The notes beneath the pieces were generated by a model. The model was not told the origin of the DNA, did no database searches, and was given only the letters and a program-made list of their open reading frames with translations. The position numbers and the translations under genes are program-made. Shown here in pieces: positions 1 through 8,167 of a DNA stretch of 41,382 nt (positions within the stretch are counted from its first letter, which is position 1; each line of letters begins with the position of its first letter). Origin of the DNA: an uncultured Lachnospiraceae bacterium (GTDB lineage Bacteria > Bacillota > Clostridia > Lachnospirales > Lachnospiraceae); the NCBI GenBank assembly GCA_947628225.1, contig CANQYY010000017.1:1-41382 (forward strand). The letters run 5' to 3'.

Positions 1-113
1 TTCTTAGTGCTCCACTTCATGGATTTGTAAGAAGGCTTCTTCGGTGAGAATTTTACACTTATCTTACAGGTATATGTTTTTGACCTAATCTTTGAAAAAA
101 AGTAATAAATGTG
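1..113 (-). pseudogene. Edge fragment of a Lys-rich Ig-like (Big2-like) domain protein
   Basis: One minus-strand frame is open from a TGA at 114-116 to the window edge and has no ATG, GTG or TTG near its beginning. It reads ...SKTYTCKISVKFSPKK and then PSYKSMKWSTK. The block TCKISVK matches the closing strand of the Lys-rich Ig-like modules of the secreted CE4 and GH10 enzymes in this window (SCKVTVK and SCKIKVK). I infer the remnant or interior of a surface-protein gene that continues off the left edge and was cut by the integrase segment. The fragment is short, and chance resemblance cannot be excluded. Confidence 0.3.
80..108 (+). promoter_or_regulatory. Weak sigma-A promoter candidate for the integrase
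   Basis: TTGACC at 80-85 and TAATAA at 103-108 are separated by 17 bp. The -35 is good and the -10 poor. Paired TGTGTNATA repeats start immediately downstream, so integrase binding there could repress its own transcription (inference). Confidence 0.35.
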
Positions 114-129
114 TCATATATGTGTAATA
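110..129 (+). repeat. Left pair of TGTGTNATA repeats beside the integrase
   Basis: TGTGTCATA (110-118) and TGTGTAATA (121-129) are direct repeats whose starts lie 11 bp apart, one helical turn. An equivalent pair sits downstream of the gene at 1306-1325. The arrangement resembles the arm-type sites bound by tyrosine integrases, but no core or attachment site can be identified from this window alone. Confidence 0.5.
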
Positions 130-178
130 ATAAACGTAGTACAATAAGAAAAATATTTTACAGAAAGAAGTGATAAAC

Positions 179-1228
179 GTGCGTCTGCCTAATGGATTTG
201 GAAATGTATCGAAGTTACCCGGGAACAGAAGGAACCCCTACCGCGCAAGGTTTACCGCAGGCTGGTATACGGATAACGAGGGGAAAAGACACCAGCAGTT
301 TAAGACCATCGGATATTTTAAAACAAGAGAAGAGGGAATTATCGCGCTTGCCAATTACAAGCAGAATCCCTATGAATTGGGCGACCTTAATCTGACCTTT
401 GAAGATATTTATAAAAAATGGTCTAAGGAACATTTTTGCAAAATATCAAAGAAAAACATCCAGGGATATTCCACGGCATTTTCCATTTGCAAGCCCCTTT
501 ATAATATGAATTTTACGGAATTGCGGCGGCTTCACATGCAGCATATCATAGACAACTGCGGGAAAAATTACCCATCCCTGAAAAAACTAAAGATACTATT
601 CAGCCAGCTTTATAAATATGCTCTGCAGAACGACTTGTGCCAAAAGGATTATTCCAAATATTTAGATATTAATCAATATAAAGAGCGCAATCCTAATTCC
701 TATGAAAGGATTCCTTTTCGGCAGAATGAAATTGAGCAATTATGGGAAATTGCGAATAAAGAGCTCTATCCGACTATTGTACTCATGTTGATTTACAGCG
801 GTTGTCGGATTAGCGAGCTGTTAGATTTAAAAAAAGAAAATGTAAATTTAAAAAAAAGATATTTTTATATTGCACAGGCAAAAACAAAAGCCGGAATACG
901 CTTTGTCCCGATTTCCGAAAAAGTATATCCGTTTTTTGAACAATGGTATTACCGGAATGACTGTCCTTATTTAATCAGCAGTACCAAGCAACAGCATTTT
1001 TTGTACCGAAACTACTATGATACCTACTGGAAACCGCTTATGAAATCATTAAATATGAAACACCGCCCGCATGATACCCGCCACACCTGCGTCAGCATGA
1101 TGACTGCTGCCGGAGTCGATGATAAAATAATCAAAAAAATTATTGGCCATAAGGGACAAACTCTTACGGAAATAGTTTATACCCACTTTGAATTGCAGGA
1201 ACTCTTAGACGCAATCAACCGTATATAA
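179..1228 (+). CDS. Tyrosine-type site-specific recombinase (phage/ICE integrase)
   Basis: Catalyses site-specific DNA strand exchange through a 3'-phosphotyrosyl intermediate. Numbering from the GTG at 179 (349 aa), the catalytic residues are all present: R210 in SGCRISELLDL, H298 and R301 in HDTRH, H324 in IIGHKG and the nucleophile Y334 in VYTHF. The N-terminus (RLPNGFGNVSKL...) is the DNA-binding region common in Firmicutes phage and ICE integrases, followed by a core-binding helical domain (about 70-170). A GTG at 170 is also open, but the purine-rich AGAAAGAAG lies too close to it; the GTG at 179 has normal spacing. The gene stands alone, with no excisionase, relaxase or phage genes beside it, and is more AT-rich than its right-hand neighbours. 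It is either the end of an element lying to the left or a stranded remnant. Confidence 0.9.
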   Translation: MRLPNGFGNVSKLPGNRRNPYRARFTAGWYTDNEGKRHQQFKTIGYFKTREEGIIALANYKQNPYELGDLNLTFEDIYKKWSKEHFCKISKKNIQGYSTAFSICKPLYNMNFTELRRLHMQHIIDNCGKNYPSLKKLKILFSQLYKYALQNDLCQKDYSKYLDINQYKERNPNSYERIPFRQNEIEQLWEIANKELYPTIVLMLIYSGCRISELLDLKKENVNLKKRYFYIAQAKTKAGIRFVPISEKVYPFFEQWYYRNDCPYLISSTKQQHFLYRNYYDTYWKPLMKSLNMKHRPHDTRHTCVSMMTAAGVDDKIIKKIIGHKGQTLTEIVYTHFELQELLDAINRI

Positions 1229-1249
1229 GCGGCAAACTTTCCAATACGA

Positions 1250-1296
1250 TTAAAAAACAGAGCAGTTTCCCCTGCAAAAACAGGGAAGCTGCTCTG
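1250..1296 (-). terminator. Terminator of the recD2-comFC-yvyF operon
   Basis: CAGAGCAG-TTTCCC...GGGAAG-CTGCTCTG forms a stem of about 16 bp (1258-1296). On the minus strand it is followed by T6 (1252-1257), so it ends the minus-strand operon. On the plus strand the trailing bases are only weakly T-rich, so it may also slow integrase transcripts. Confidence 0.8.
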
Positions 1297-1305
1297 TCGA
1301 AATTT

Positions 1306-1325
1306 TGTGTTATATGTGTGTCATA
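1306..1325 (+). repeat. Right pair of TGTGTNATA repeats beyond the integrase
   Basis: TGTGTTATA (1306-1314) and TGTGTCATA (1317-1325) reproduce the consensus and the 11-bp period of the pair at 110-129. The shared 10-mer TGTGTCATAT occurs at 110-119 and 1317-1326, in the same orientation on each side of the gene. Confidence 0.5.
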
Positions 1326-1334
1326 TTATTGGAA

Positions 1335-1742
1335 TCAGTTATCCAAAAATCTCATTTTACTTTCTGAACTTCTCCTCTTTGCCGGCTGTCCTTTCGGGGC
1401 ATTCGACTCTGTTACATTCAGGATTTGATTTGCCAGTGTGGATTTACATGCTTCGCAGTATCTTCCGGTCTTAATCGTCTTTCCACAGCTTTCACAGGGA
1501 ATGCCAACAGGAGAATCATCTGAAAATTTCAATCTTTCCTCCCGAATCCAGCGCTTGATCTGCGCTACGCTGACATCCATTTCCGTCGATAACTCATGGA
1601 TTTCAATATCGGGATGCTCACGGACATATTTTTTTACTTCCAGAAACTTTTTCTCCAGTTCCTTCTGGCATACAGGACATATACGCACTCCCGAAATGTA
1701 ATTGAATATTTTACCACAGCTTTTACAAGTTACTATTTCCAT
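1335..1742 (-). CDS. yvyF: YvyF-like flagellar operon protein (zinc ribbons)
   Basis: A small protein of 135 aa with two Cys4 zinc-ribbon-like clusters, CKSCGK...CPVC near the N-terminus and CESCGK...CEAC near residues 83-98. Between them is a helix-turn-helix-like stretch (LSTEMDVSVAQIKRWIREERL). Architecture and position match the TIGR03826/YvyF family, found just downstream of comFC and ahead of flgM-flgK in Bacillus; its exact role is unknown, presumably regulatory in motility. It starts at ATG with an AGGAGG SD and follows comFC after 5 nt. No flgM or flgK follows here: the operon ends at a terminator and then the integrase, so the usual late flagellar genes may have been separated from it. 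Confidence 0.85.
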   Translation of the reverse strand: MEIVTCKSCGKIFNYISGVRICPVCQKELEKKFLEVKKYVREHPDIEIHELSTEMDVSVAQIKRWIREERLKFSDDSPVGIPCESCGKTIKTGRYCEACKSTLANQILNVTESNAPKGQPAKRRSSESKMRFLDN

Positions 1743-1747
1743 TCTAT

Positions 1748-2473
1748 CTACCTCCTGTATTCATTATCCCTGCCAATGCAAAGACAGGAAAAATATACGT
1801 TTTCCACACCTGCTTTACGAAGGATGACGGCGCATTCCCTTATCGTGGCGCCTGTTGTGTAAATATCATCCAGCAGCAGAACCCGCCTGAACCGGCATAT
1901 CTGCCCTTTGTATCCGGGATTGACTTCAATAGCGCCTTTTAAATTGCGCTGCCGCTTTCTGTTGTCCAGACTATTTTGAGGTCTTGTATACCGGGTACGG
2001 ATAAGGGCATGTTCCAGAACCGGTATTTGCAGCAGCATTCCCAATTTTTCTGCCAGATATGCCGCCTGATTAAAGCCGCGGAACCACCTTTTTCTCCAAT
2101 ATAACGGCACCGGTATTATCACATCCGGATTCCAGCTTCGTATTTTGTTCCCCCGGTAATGGTAAAGCTCGCCGGCAAAAAAATCCCCGTCCGTATAACA
2201 GCCTTCGTATTTAAAACCCGCTATTGCCTTTTTTACCTGCTCGTCATAAACCCACAGCGCCGTTCCCCGACAGACCGGACTGTCTTTTTTTTGGCAATCC
2301 GCACAATATTCCTCCTCCGGGGTAAAAATCGGCTTCCCGCACCTTTTACAACAGGGCTCCGTTATTACCGGCAGCCCGGTTCGGCAGCTGTCGCAGGCTC
2401 CCGGCCCATGCCGATTTAAAATTTTGCCGCAAAACGGACATTTTACCGGAAACAATAAATCCAACGCCCTCAA
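1748..2473 (-). CDS. comFC: ComFC family phosphoribosyltransferase-like protein
   Basis: 241 aa. The N-terminus has zinc-binding Cys pairs (CPFCGK, CDSC, CCKRCGK, CADC). The C-terminal phosphoribosyltransferase-type fold carries the PRPP-loop signature VLLLDDIYTTGAT near residue 200. ComFC/GntX proteins take part in DNA uptake and natural competence, and probably in processing of internalised DNA. The start is TTG at 2473, supported by a GGGAGG SD six bases upstream; no ATG fits. It lies between recD2 and yvyF, reproducing the Bacillus comFC-yvyF pairing. The comFA helicase gene is absent and RecD2 occupies that place. Confidence 0.9.
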   Translation of the reverse strand: MRALDLLFPVKCPFCGKILNRHGPGACDSCRTGLPVITEPCCKRCGKPIFTPEEEYCADCQKKDSPVCRGTALWVYDEQVKKAIAGFKYEGCYTDGDFFAGELYHYRGNKIRSWNPDVIIPVPLYWRKRWFRGFNQAAYLAEKLGMLLQIPVLEHALIRTRYTRPQNSLDNRKRQRNLKGAIEVNPGYKGQICRFRRVLLLDDIYTTGATIRECAVILRKAGVENVYFSCLCIGRDNEYRR

Positions 2474-2511
2474 CTAATCCCTCCCTGCCTTTATACTATC
2501 ATACCAAATAT

Positions 2512-4767
2512 TTATCCATTTTGCACCTCTTTCTTTTCAATTTCTTGAATTTGTTTGTCCAAAGATGAATATCGCAGCTGTTCCGGCTTGTGCCGAATCA
2601 TATCTTTTACGGTTTCCGGGTCCCCCACAATCGTTACGCATCGCTTGCCCCGGGTCACTGCGGTATATAAAATATTCCGGTTCATAAGGGGTCTTGGCCC
2701 TGCTAAAAGAGGCAAGACTACCGCCGGATATTCGCTCCCCTGAGATTTATGTACCGTAACCGCATATGCCAATTCCAGCTCCTCAAAATTCCCTTGGGAA
2801 TAGGTTACATATTTTTCATCATCAAAGCAGACGGTCATCTCCTTGTCAAAATTATTAATTTGCGTCACAATGCCGCAATCCCCATTGAAAACGCCGGCTC
2901 CCTCTTCGAGCGCCATACCCTGATAACCGCGAATTTCCCATTTTATCTGATAATTGTTTTTCATCTGCATTACTTTATCGCCTTCCCGAAACAAGGTGCC
3001 GTGGCTCTCGATCTGATTTTTATCCGGGCTTTCCGGGTTTAAATATTTCTGCAGTATTTCATTACAACGATACACGCCCAGCTCTCCCTTTTTCATGGGA
3101 GTCAGCACCTGTACATCAAAGGGGGTGCAATTTGTATAACCGGGCATCTTGTCCCGTACCAGCCACAGCATGACCTCCAATACCCCATGGCTATCTCCTC
3201 TTTTGAGGCAAAAAAAGTCTTTACTCTTATTATCCAGGGAAATTTCTTCCCCGGCATTTATCCGGTGGGCATTCACGATAATATCACTCTCTGCCGCCTG
3301 CCTGAAAATATGGGAAAGCTTTACCACATTGAAACAATGGGACTGGATAATATCTTTCAATACGTTTCCGGGACCTACGCTCGGAAGCTGGTTTACATCC
3401 CCCACCAGTATCAGTCGCGTCCCCACTGCCACTGCCCTGAGAAGGCTATGGAAAAGATAAATATCCACCATAGACATCTCGTCAATAATCAGCACATCCG
3501 TTTCCAATGGGTTCCATTCATTGCGCCCAAACAGTTCAGACTGTTTCTTTTCCTCCCGGCTCTCACTTTCCAGCAAAGAACCATTGTATTCCAAAAGCCG
3601 GTGGATGGTCTGCGCCTCATAGCCTGTGGCTTCACTCATCCGCTTTGCCGCCCTCCCGGTGGGCGCCGCCAATAATATACTGAGCCCCTCTTCCCGCAGC
3701 GACTGGATGATCATATTTATCGTAGTAGTCTTTCCGGTGCCCGGACCTCCGGTAATGATCAGCAGGCCGCAGTTCATCGCTTCTTTGATTGCCGTGCGCT
3801 GTCCTGCGTCCAATTCCAGATGTTCTCTTTCTTCAAGTCTTCTGATCGTTTCCTCCTGCCCCTTCACTTTCCCCCTCATCGGGACATTCAGATCAAACAG
3901 TATTCTGGCGCAATTCATCTCTGCATAGTAAAGCGCCGGCAGATAAATATTTTTGCCCTCTTCGGATTCGGCTGATATGACTGCCTTCTCCGCTTCCATT
4001 CTCTCTAATACATCGATAATCTGCTCCCACTTTACTTCCAACCGGTACACCGCCTCCTGAAGAAGCAATTTCTCCGGCATATATACATATCCCTCCTGGC
4101 TCCCCCTGTTTAAAACATAATAGATCCCCGCGCGGATTCTCTCGGCAGAATCCATGGAAAAGCCGCTTTTTTTGGCAATATCATCCGCTATCTTAAACCC
4201 TACGCCATAGATGTCCTCGGATAACCGGTAGGGATTTTCCCTGACAATGCCATACAGCTCTGTGCCGTATGCCTGATATATTTTTACGGCCAGCTGATTG
4301 GATATGCCATACTGCTGTAAAAATATCATGGCGCTTCTCATTTCCCGTTTTTCCTCAAACTGACGGGAAATTCCCCGCGCCTTTTTTTCACTGATCCCTT
4401 TTACCTCCGCCAGCCTCTCCGGTTCCTTCTCTATTATTTCAAAGGTTTTATCCCCAAATTTATCAATAATTCTTTTTGCCAGACCGCCGCGGATACCGGC
4501 TATGGCTCCGGACGACAAATAACGCAGCATCGCCAGTTTATCGTCGGGGTCCCGAACCTCGTAGGAAGTTACCTTCATCTGCTCCATGTAAACAGGGTGC
4601 GTTACCATTTCCCCGCGCACACAGACATATTCTCCCTCATTGATAAAGGGAAAATTGCCCACGCAGGTTTCCTCATCGCCATCGGCGGTTTCCAGTTCAA
4701 ATACGGTATAACCATTCTCAGCATTGCGAAATACAATGTGGGAAACATATCCCTTTCGTTCTTCCAT
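2512..4767 (-). CDS. recD2: RecD2-type ATP-dependent 5'-3' DNA helicase
   Basis: 751 aa, typical for the RecD/TraA family found outside RecBCD. It has an N-terminal OB-like region, a helix-hairpin-helix block (about 85-200), Walker A GGPGTGKTTT (340-349), Walker B LIIDEMSMVD (about 430), and a C-terminal UvrD-like motif TVHKSQGSEYPAVV with the TAVTRGK motif close to the end. RecD2 unwinds DNA 5' to 3' and supports replication-fork and damage tolerance. The ATG at 4767 has AAAGGTGA upstream. It is the first gene of a three-gene operon with comFC and yvyF, preceded by a sigma-A promoter at 4797-4824. Confidence 0.93.
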   Translation of the reverse strand: MEERKGYVSHIVFRNAENGYTVFELETADGDEETCVGNFPFINEGEYVCVRGEMVTHPVYMEQMKVTSYEVRDPDDKLAMLRYLSSGAIAGIRGGLAKRIIDKFGDKTFEIIEKEPERLAEVKGISEKKARGISRQFEEKREMRSAMIFLQQYGISNQLAVKIYQAYGTELYGIVRENPYRLSEDIYGVGFKIADDIAKKSGFSMDSAERIRAGIYYVLNRGSQEGYVYMPEKLLLQEAVYRLEVKWEQIIDVLERMEAEKAVISAESEEGKNIYLPALYYAEMNCARILFDLNVPMRGKVKGQEETIRRLEEREHLELDAGQRTAIKEAMNCGLLIITGGPGTGKTTTINMIIQSLREEGLSILLAAPTGRAAKRMSEATGYEAQTIHRLLEYNGSLLESESREEKKQSELFGRNEWNPLETDVLIIDEMSMVDIYLFHSLLRAVAVGTRLILVGDVNQLPSVGPGNVLKDIIQSHCFNVVKLSHIFRQAAESDIIVNAHRINAGEEISLDNKSKDFFCLKRGDSHGVLEVMLWLVRDKMPGYTNCTPFDVQVLTPMKKGELGVYRCNEILQKYLNPESPDKNQIESHGTLFREGDKVMQMKNNYQIKWEIRGYQGMALEEGAGVFNGDCGIVTQINNFDKEMTVCFDDEKYVTYSQGNFEELELAYAVTVHKSQGSEYPAVVLPLLAGPRPLMNRNILYTAVTRGKRCVTIVGDPETVKDMIRHKPEQLRYSSLDKQIQEIEKKEVQNG

Positions 4768-4796
4768 CGTATCACCTTTTCTACTGTTCTTTTTTT

Positions 4797-4824
4797 ATTA
4801 TAGCATTTTAGGAAAATACTGCAA
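4797..4824 (-). promoter_or_regulatory. Sigma-A promoter of recD2-comFC-yvyF
   Basis: TTGCAG (4819-4824), a 16-bp spacer and a perfect TATAAT (4797-4802). The transcript would begin about 25 nt before the recD2 ATG. Confidence 0.75.
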
Positions 4825-4935
4825 TAAGGATAAAAGAAAAAGCCAAAACCGTTCTTTGTACCGCAATCCGATTGTCACAGTATATTCACAGTCTTGACTT
4901 TATTTTTGTATCAGAAATCCCTGTCATACTATCCG

Positions 4936-5277
4936 CTATGGGTTCTGACGTTTTATCGATTCATACAACTGCTCGGCAATTCCCAGTCCCTGCCCGCTGT
5001 TGACCATCCGATTCGCAATATCTTCTAAATAGGTATCGGAGAACATCTCGACATAATCGTTGCCGCTGTCCTCATCCTCCTCTGAAAACAGCTTGGCTGT
5101 CCGCTCCATATTTTTATACATCTGCTGAATCATATAGGCCTCAAACTGACGGCAGGCGTCCAGAGTTTCCTCATCCGTGTCTGCCTGTTTAATCTGGTTT
5201 GTAACCCGGTCGGCGGAAAAATCTGCCGCATCGGTAGAATATTGGGTCAGGTATGTGTTTTCGATTGATATTGCCAT
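4936..5277 (-). CDS. Flagellar rod-binding protein (FlgJ N-terminal domain type)
   Basis: 113 aa from the ATG at 5277, which has GGGAGG seven bases upstream; an in-frame TTG at 5295 would put the SD inside the gene. The protein matches the rod-binding half of FlgJ, with the conserved CRQFEAYMIQQMYKNM and a C-terminal MFSDTYLEDIANRM...GLGIAEQLYESI. It lacks the muramidase domain of proteobacterial FlgJ, as is usual in Clostridia. It should cap or scaffold assembly of the flagellar rod outside the membrane. It is the last gene of the mreB-flgF-flgG operon. I see no strong terminator after it; 4825-4935 holds only the recD2 upstream sequence. Confidence 0.85.
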   Translation of the reverse strand: MAISIENTYLTQYSTDAADFSADRVTNQIKQADTDEETLDACRQFEAYMIQQMYKNMERTAKLFSEEDEDSGNDYVEMFSDTYLEDIANRMVNSGQGLGIAEQLYESIKRQNP

Positions 5278-5346
5278 ATCGTTTCCTCCCTTCAAAACTT
5301 ACCAATTATCCTCTCTCATAATTTATCGGCGCCTAAGCGCTGCCTG

Positions 5347-6156
5347 TTATGAGCGGAGGTTATTTGCCTGCTGCAGCATCTCATCGGAAGCAATGATCGC
5401 CTTGGAATTCATCTCATAGGCGCGCTGGGCAATAATCATATTTACCATTTCATCTGCCGCCTGCACATTGGAGCTCTCCAGATATCCGGAAACAATTTTG
5501 GAATTTAAATCTGACGCCGTATAAATAGTCGGAACGCCGGAAGCGGCGGATTCCAAATAATTGGATTCCGAACCTTTGTCCAGACCGGACGCATTTGGGA
5601 AATGAGCCAGACCAATCTGTATTCCGATATACTGCGGATTATTTCTGGCGTCCGGATAGGTAAGATTTCCGTTCTGATCTATCCCGATTTCGCTGGCGCG
5701 ATAGGTACCTGCCAGAGTAATGGGTTTTCCCGCAGTATCCAGTACCGGGCGTCCGTTACTGTCTGTCAGGGCGAGGCCGTCACCGGTAACTGCCATAATG
5801 AAATGCCCGTTTCGGGTGTAGGCTGTAGTCCCATCCGGCATCTGAACCATGAAAAAGCCCTCTCCCTGAATGGCATAATCAAAGGCTCCGCCGGAAGCGT
5901 TTAAAGGCCCCTGGGTAAAATCCGAAGTAATGGATGCCACTCTCGTGCCAAGTCCCACCTGGGCGCCAACCGGCTTGGGATCCCCCGTGGTAGTCGTGGA
6001 ATACCTCTGTAAATTCTGATATATTAATGATTTAAAATTAGCTGCCTGAGTTTTGTATCCTGTCGTACTGATGTTGGACAGATTATTGGCAATCACATCC
6101 AGATTGCTCTGCTGCCCGATCATTCCGCTTGCCGCTGTCCACAATGAACGCATCAT
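5347..6156 (-). CDS. flgG: Flagellar basal-body rod protein FlgG (FlhP type)
   Basis: 269 aa. Canonical N-terminus MMRSLWTAASGMIGQQSNLD with NNLSNISTTGYK, a central FlgG-like domain, and the C-terminal helix NVQAADEMVNMIIAQRAYEMNSK that packs in the rod. It forms the distal rod linking the basal body to the hook and is exported by the flagellar type III apparatus. Three Met codons cluster at the start; the second (6156) has GGAGG nine bases upstream, whereas the one at 6162 is only three bases from it. The order mbl-flgF-flgG is the same as Bacillus mbl-flhO-flhP. Confidence 0.92.
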   Translation of the reverse strand: MMRSLWTAASGMIGQQSNLDVIANNLSNISTTGYKTQAANFKSLIYQNLQRYSTTTTGDPKPVGAQVGLGTRVASITSDFTQGPLNASGGAFDYAIQGEGFFMVQMPDGTTAYTRNGHFIMAVTGDGLALTDSNGRPVLDTAGKPITLAGTYRASEIGIDQNGNLTYPDARNNPQYIGIQIGLAHFPNASGLDKGSESNYLESAASGVPTIYTASDLNSKIVSGYLESSNVQAADEMVNMIIAQRAYEMNSKAIIASDEMLQQANNLRS

Positions 6157-6198
6157 AAGCATCTACCTCCACAATTCTTATTTATCCGAAACTACTTC

Positions 6199-6978
6199 TT
6201 ATCCCTGCAATCTGCCTACCTGATTTACCGCGCGATCTAACATCGAGTCGTAGGAACGGATGACTTTCTGATTCGCCTCATAAGCTCTCGTTATAGTAAT
6301 CATATCGACCATTTCCTTCACAACATTAACATTAGATTGCTCTGTATATCCCTGTAAAATTTCGGCAGAAGCATCTGTCATTGTGGCTCCGTCCACCGGT
6401 TCATACATGGTATCTCCGTATTTTTCCAAATAGTCATAGTCGGCAAAATCAACTATCCGAAGCGTGTCAATCACTTCCCCGTCCGCCGTCACTACGCCGT
6501 CACGGGAAATACTGACCGTTTTGGCAGAGGTACTGATGACAATATTTCCACCTTCCCCCTGAACAGGGTTACCGTCAGTATCTACCAACAGCCCCTCTTT
6601 CGTCAGCATAAATTTTCCACTCCGCGTATAACGGGTATGAACCTCTCCATTCCTGTCCGTTACATTTACCGTGAAAAATCCGCTGCCGCTCAATGCTAAA
6701 TCGTATGTACCTCCAGTCTGTCGAATTGACCCCTGAGAATAATCGGTATAAACCTCGCCGATTTTTACCCCCAGACTCAAATGCCCGATTGCCTGATTGT
6801 GATACGCCTGAGATCCATCTCGTATTTTAATTCCAAGCACCTGATCAAATGCCTGACTGGTAACCCGGTCATCCTTATAACCAATCGTGTTGGAATTCGC
6901 CATGTTGTTAGAAACAACATCCAGCCGCTTCTGCTCGTTTACCATCCCTGTCCAAGCAGTATAAAGACCTCGCAGCAT
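6199..6978 (-). CDS. flgF: Flagellar basal-body rod protein FlgF/FlhO
   Basis: 259 aa member of the FlgF/FlgG family. It has an N-terminal heptad-rich rod motif (MLRGLYTAWTGMVNEQKRLD, NNMANSNTIGYK), a central domain, and a C-terminal EMVDMITITRAYEANQK helix. It differs from its downstream partner FlgG and is probably the proximal rod subunit. The ATG at 6978 has an AGGAGG SD six bases upstream. It lies 58 bp after mreB and 42 bp before flgG, all in one operon. Confidence 0.9.
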   Translation of the reverse strand: MLRGLYTAWTGMVNEQKRLDVVSNNMANSNTIGYKDDRVTSQAFDQVLGIKIRDGSQAYHNQAIGHLSLGVKIGEVYTDYSQGSIRQTGGTYDLALSGSGFFTVNVTDRNGEVHTRYTRSGKFMLTKEGLLVDTDGNPVQGEGGNIVISTSAKTVSISRDGVVTADGEVIDTLRIVDFADYDYLEKYGDTMYEPVDGATMTDASAEILQGYTEQSNVNVVKEMVDMITITRAYEANQKVIRSYDSMLDRAVNQVGRLQG

Positions 6979-7036
6979 ATATTCCCTCCTTACTGAAATT
7001 TCCGCACAGCCGCCATGTTCCCGCTCTCTATGTTTC

Positions 7037-8032
7037 CTATTCCTCGCTGCTGCTATTGCCGCTTAAAAATTCAACATATTTGCCGGTACCGATAGCCACC
7101 GCCGTCATAGGCTCCTCTGCGGTCATTGTTGTAATTCCGGTCTTGGATTCAATTAATTCCTCCAGACCATATAATAAACTTCCTCCTCCGGTCAGGACAA
7201 TCCCCCTGTCCGCAATATCGGCGGCCAGCTCCGGCGGAGTTTTTTCCAATACACTGTGAACGGCTTCTACAATCTGCGCCGTCGTATCCTTTAACGCCTC
7301 TTCCGTTTCCTCCGAGGTAACGGTGATCGTCTTGGGCAGCCCTGTCACCAGATTACGCCCCCGGACGTCTACCGATACGCTTTCCGGACGCGGAAAAGCA
7401 GAACCGATACGGATTTTAATATCTTCCGCTGTTCTCTCTCCTATTAATAGATTATGCTTCTTTCTCATATAGCGTACGATCGCATCGTCAAAGTCATCCC
7501 CCGCAATCTTAATGGAGGTGCTGACCACCGTGCCGCCCAATGAGATCACGGCAATGTCCGACGTACCGCCGCCAATATCGACAATCATATTTCCACATGG
7601 TCGGGCAATATCAATGCCGGCGCCTATCGCCGCTGCAATCGGTTCCTCAATAATTTTCACATCCCTGGCACCTGCCTGGAATGCCGCATCCTCTACTGCC
7701 TTGCGCTCCACCTCGGTAACCTGGCTCGGCACGCAAATGCTGATGAGCGGCTTGCGGAACCTCTGCTTGCCCACTGCTTTATGAATAAAATATTTTAACA
7801 TCTTCTCCGTCACGGTATAATCTGAAATAACCCCCTGACGAAGAGGACGAACAGCTACAATGTTTCCCGGTGTGCGCCCCAGCATCAGACGCGCTTCCTC
7901 ACCAATAGCTTTAATTCTGTTTGTATCGCGGTCAAAAGCAACTACACTCGGCTCTTTTAAGACAACTCCCTTTCCTTTCACATAAACCAGAATACTCGCG
8001 GTTCCCAAATCTATCCCAATATCAAACGCCAC
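7037..8032 (-). CDS. mreB: MreB/Mbl rod-shape actin homologue
   Basis: 331 aa bacterial actin. Phosphate-1 motif FDIGIDLGTASILVY, phosphate-2 IVDIGGGTSDIAVISLGG (about 155-172) and adenosine motif VLTGGGSLLYGLEELI (about 287) are intact. It forms membrane-bound filaments that organise peptidoglycan synthesis. The start is GTG with AAAGGAGAG upstream. It has its own strong promoter and leads into three flagellar rod genes, the layout of Bacillus mbl-flhO-flhP, so mbl is the closer functional name. No mreC or mreD is present. A role in placing or passing the flagellar rod through the wall is an old idea from this context, not shown by the sequence. Confidence 0.92.
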   Translation of the reverse strand: MAFDIGIDLGTASILVYVKGKGVVLKEPSVVAFDRDTNRIKAIGEEARLMLGRTPGNIVAVRPLRQGVISDYTVTEKMLKYFIHKAVGKQRFRKPLISICVPSQVTEVERKAVEDAAFQAGARDVKIIEEPIAAAIGAGIDIARPCGNMIVDIGGGTSDIAVISLGGTVVSTSIKIAGDDFDDAIVRYMRKKHNLLIGERTAEDIKIRIGSAFPRPESVSVDVRGRNLVTGLPKTITVTSEETEEALKDTTAQIVEAVHSVLEKTPPELAADIADRGIVLTGGGSLLYGLEELIESKTGITTMTAEEPMTAVAIGTGKYVEFLSGNSSSEE

Positions 8033-8093
8033 GATAAAACTCTCCTTTCACTATCTCCTGTATATTATTCCCAAATTACACATACATAGTCTT

Positions 8094-8121
8094 ATTATAA
8101 ACCCATTTCAAAATAATTCAA
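8094..8121 (-). promoter_or_regulatory. Sigma-A promoter of the mreB-flgF-flgG operon
   Basis: TTGAAT (8116-8121), a 16-bp spacer and TATAAT (8094-8099), about 60 bp upstream of the mreB GTG. No sigma-D-like element is visible here, so the rod genes look constitutively driven with mreB. Confidence 0.75.
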
Positions 8122-8167
8122 ATCCTTTTTAGAAAAATTAACATTTATTTCATACTTCTGCAAAATT

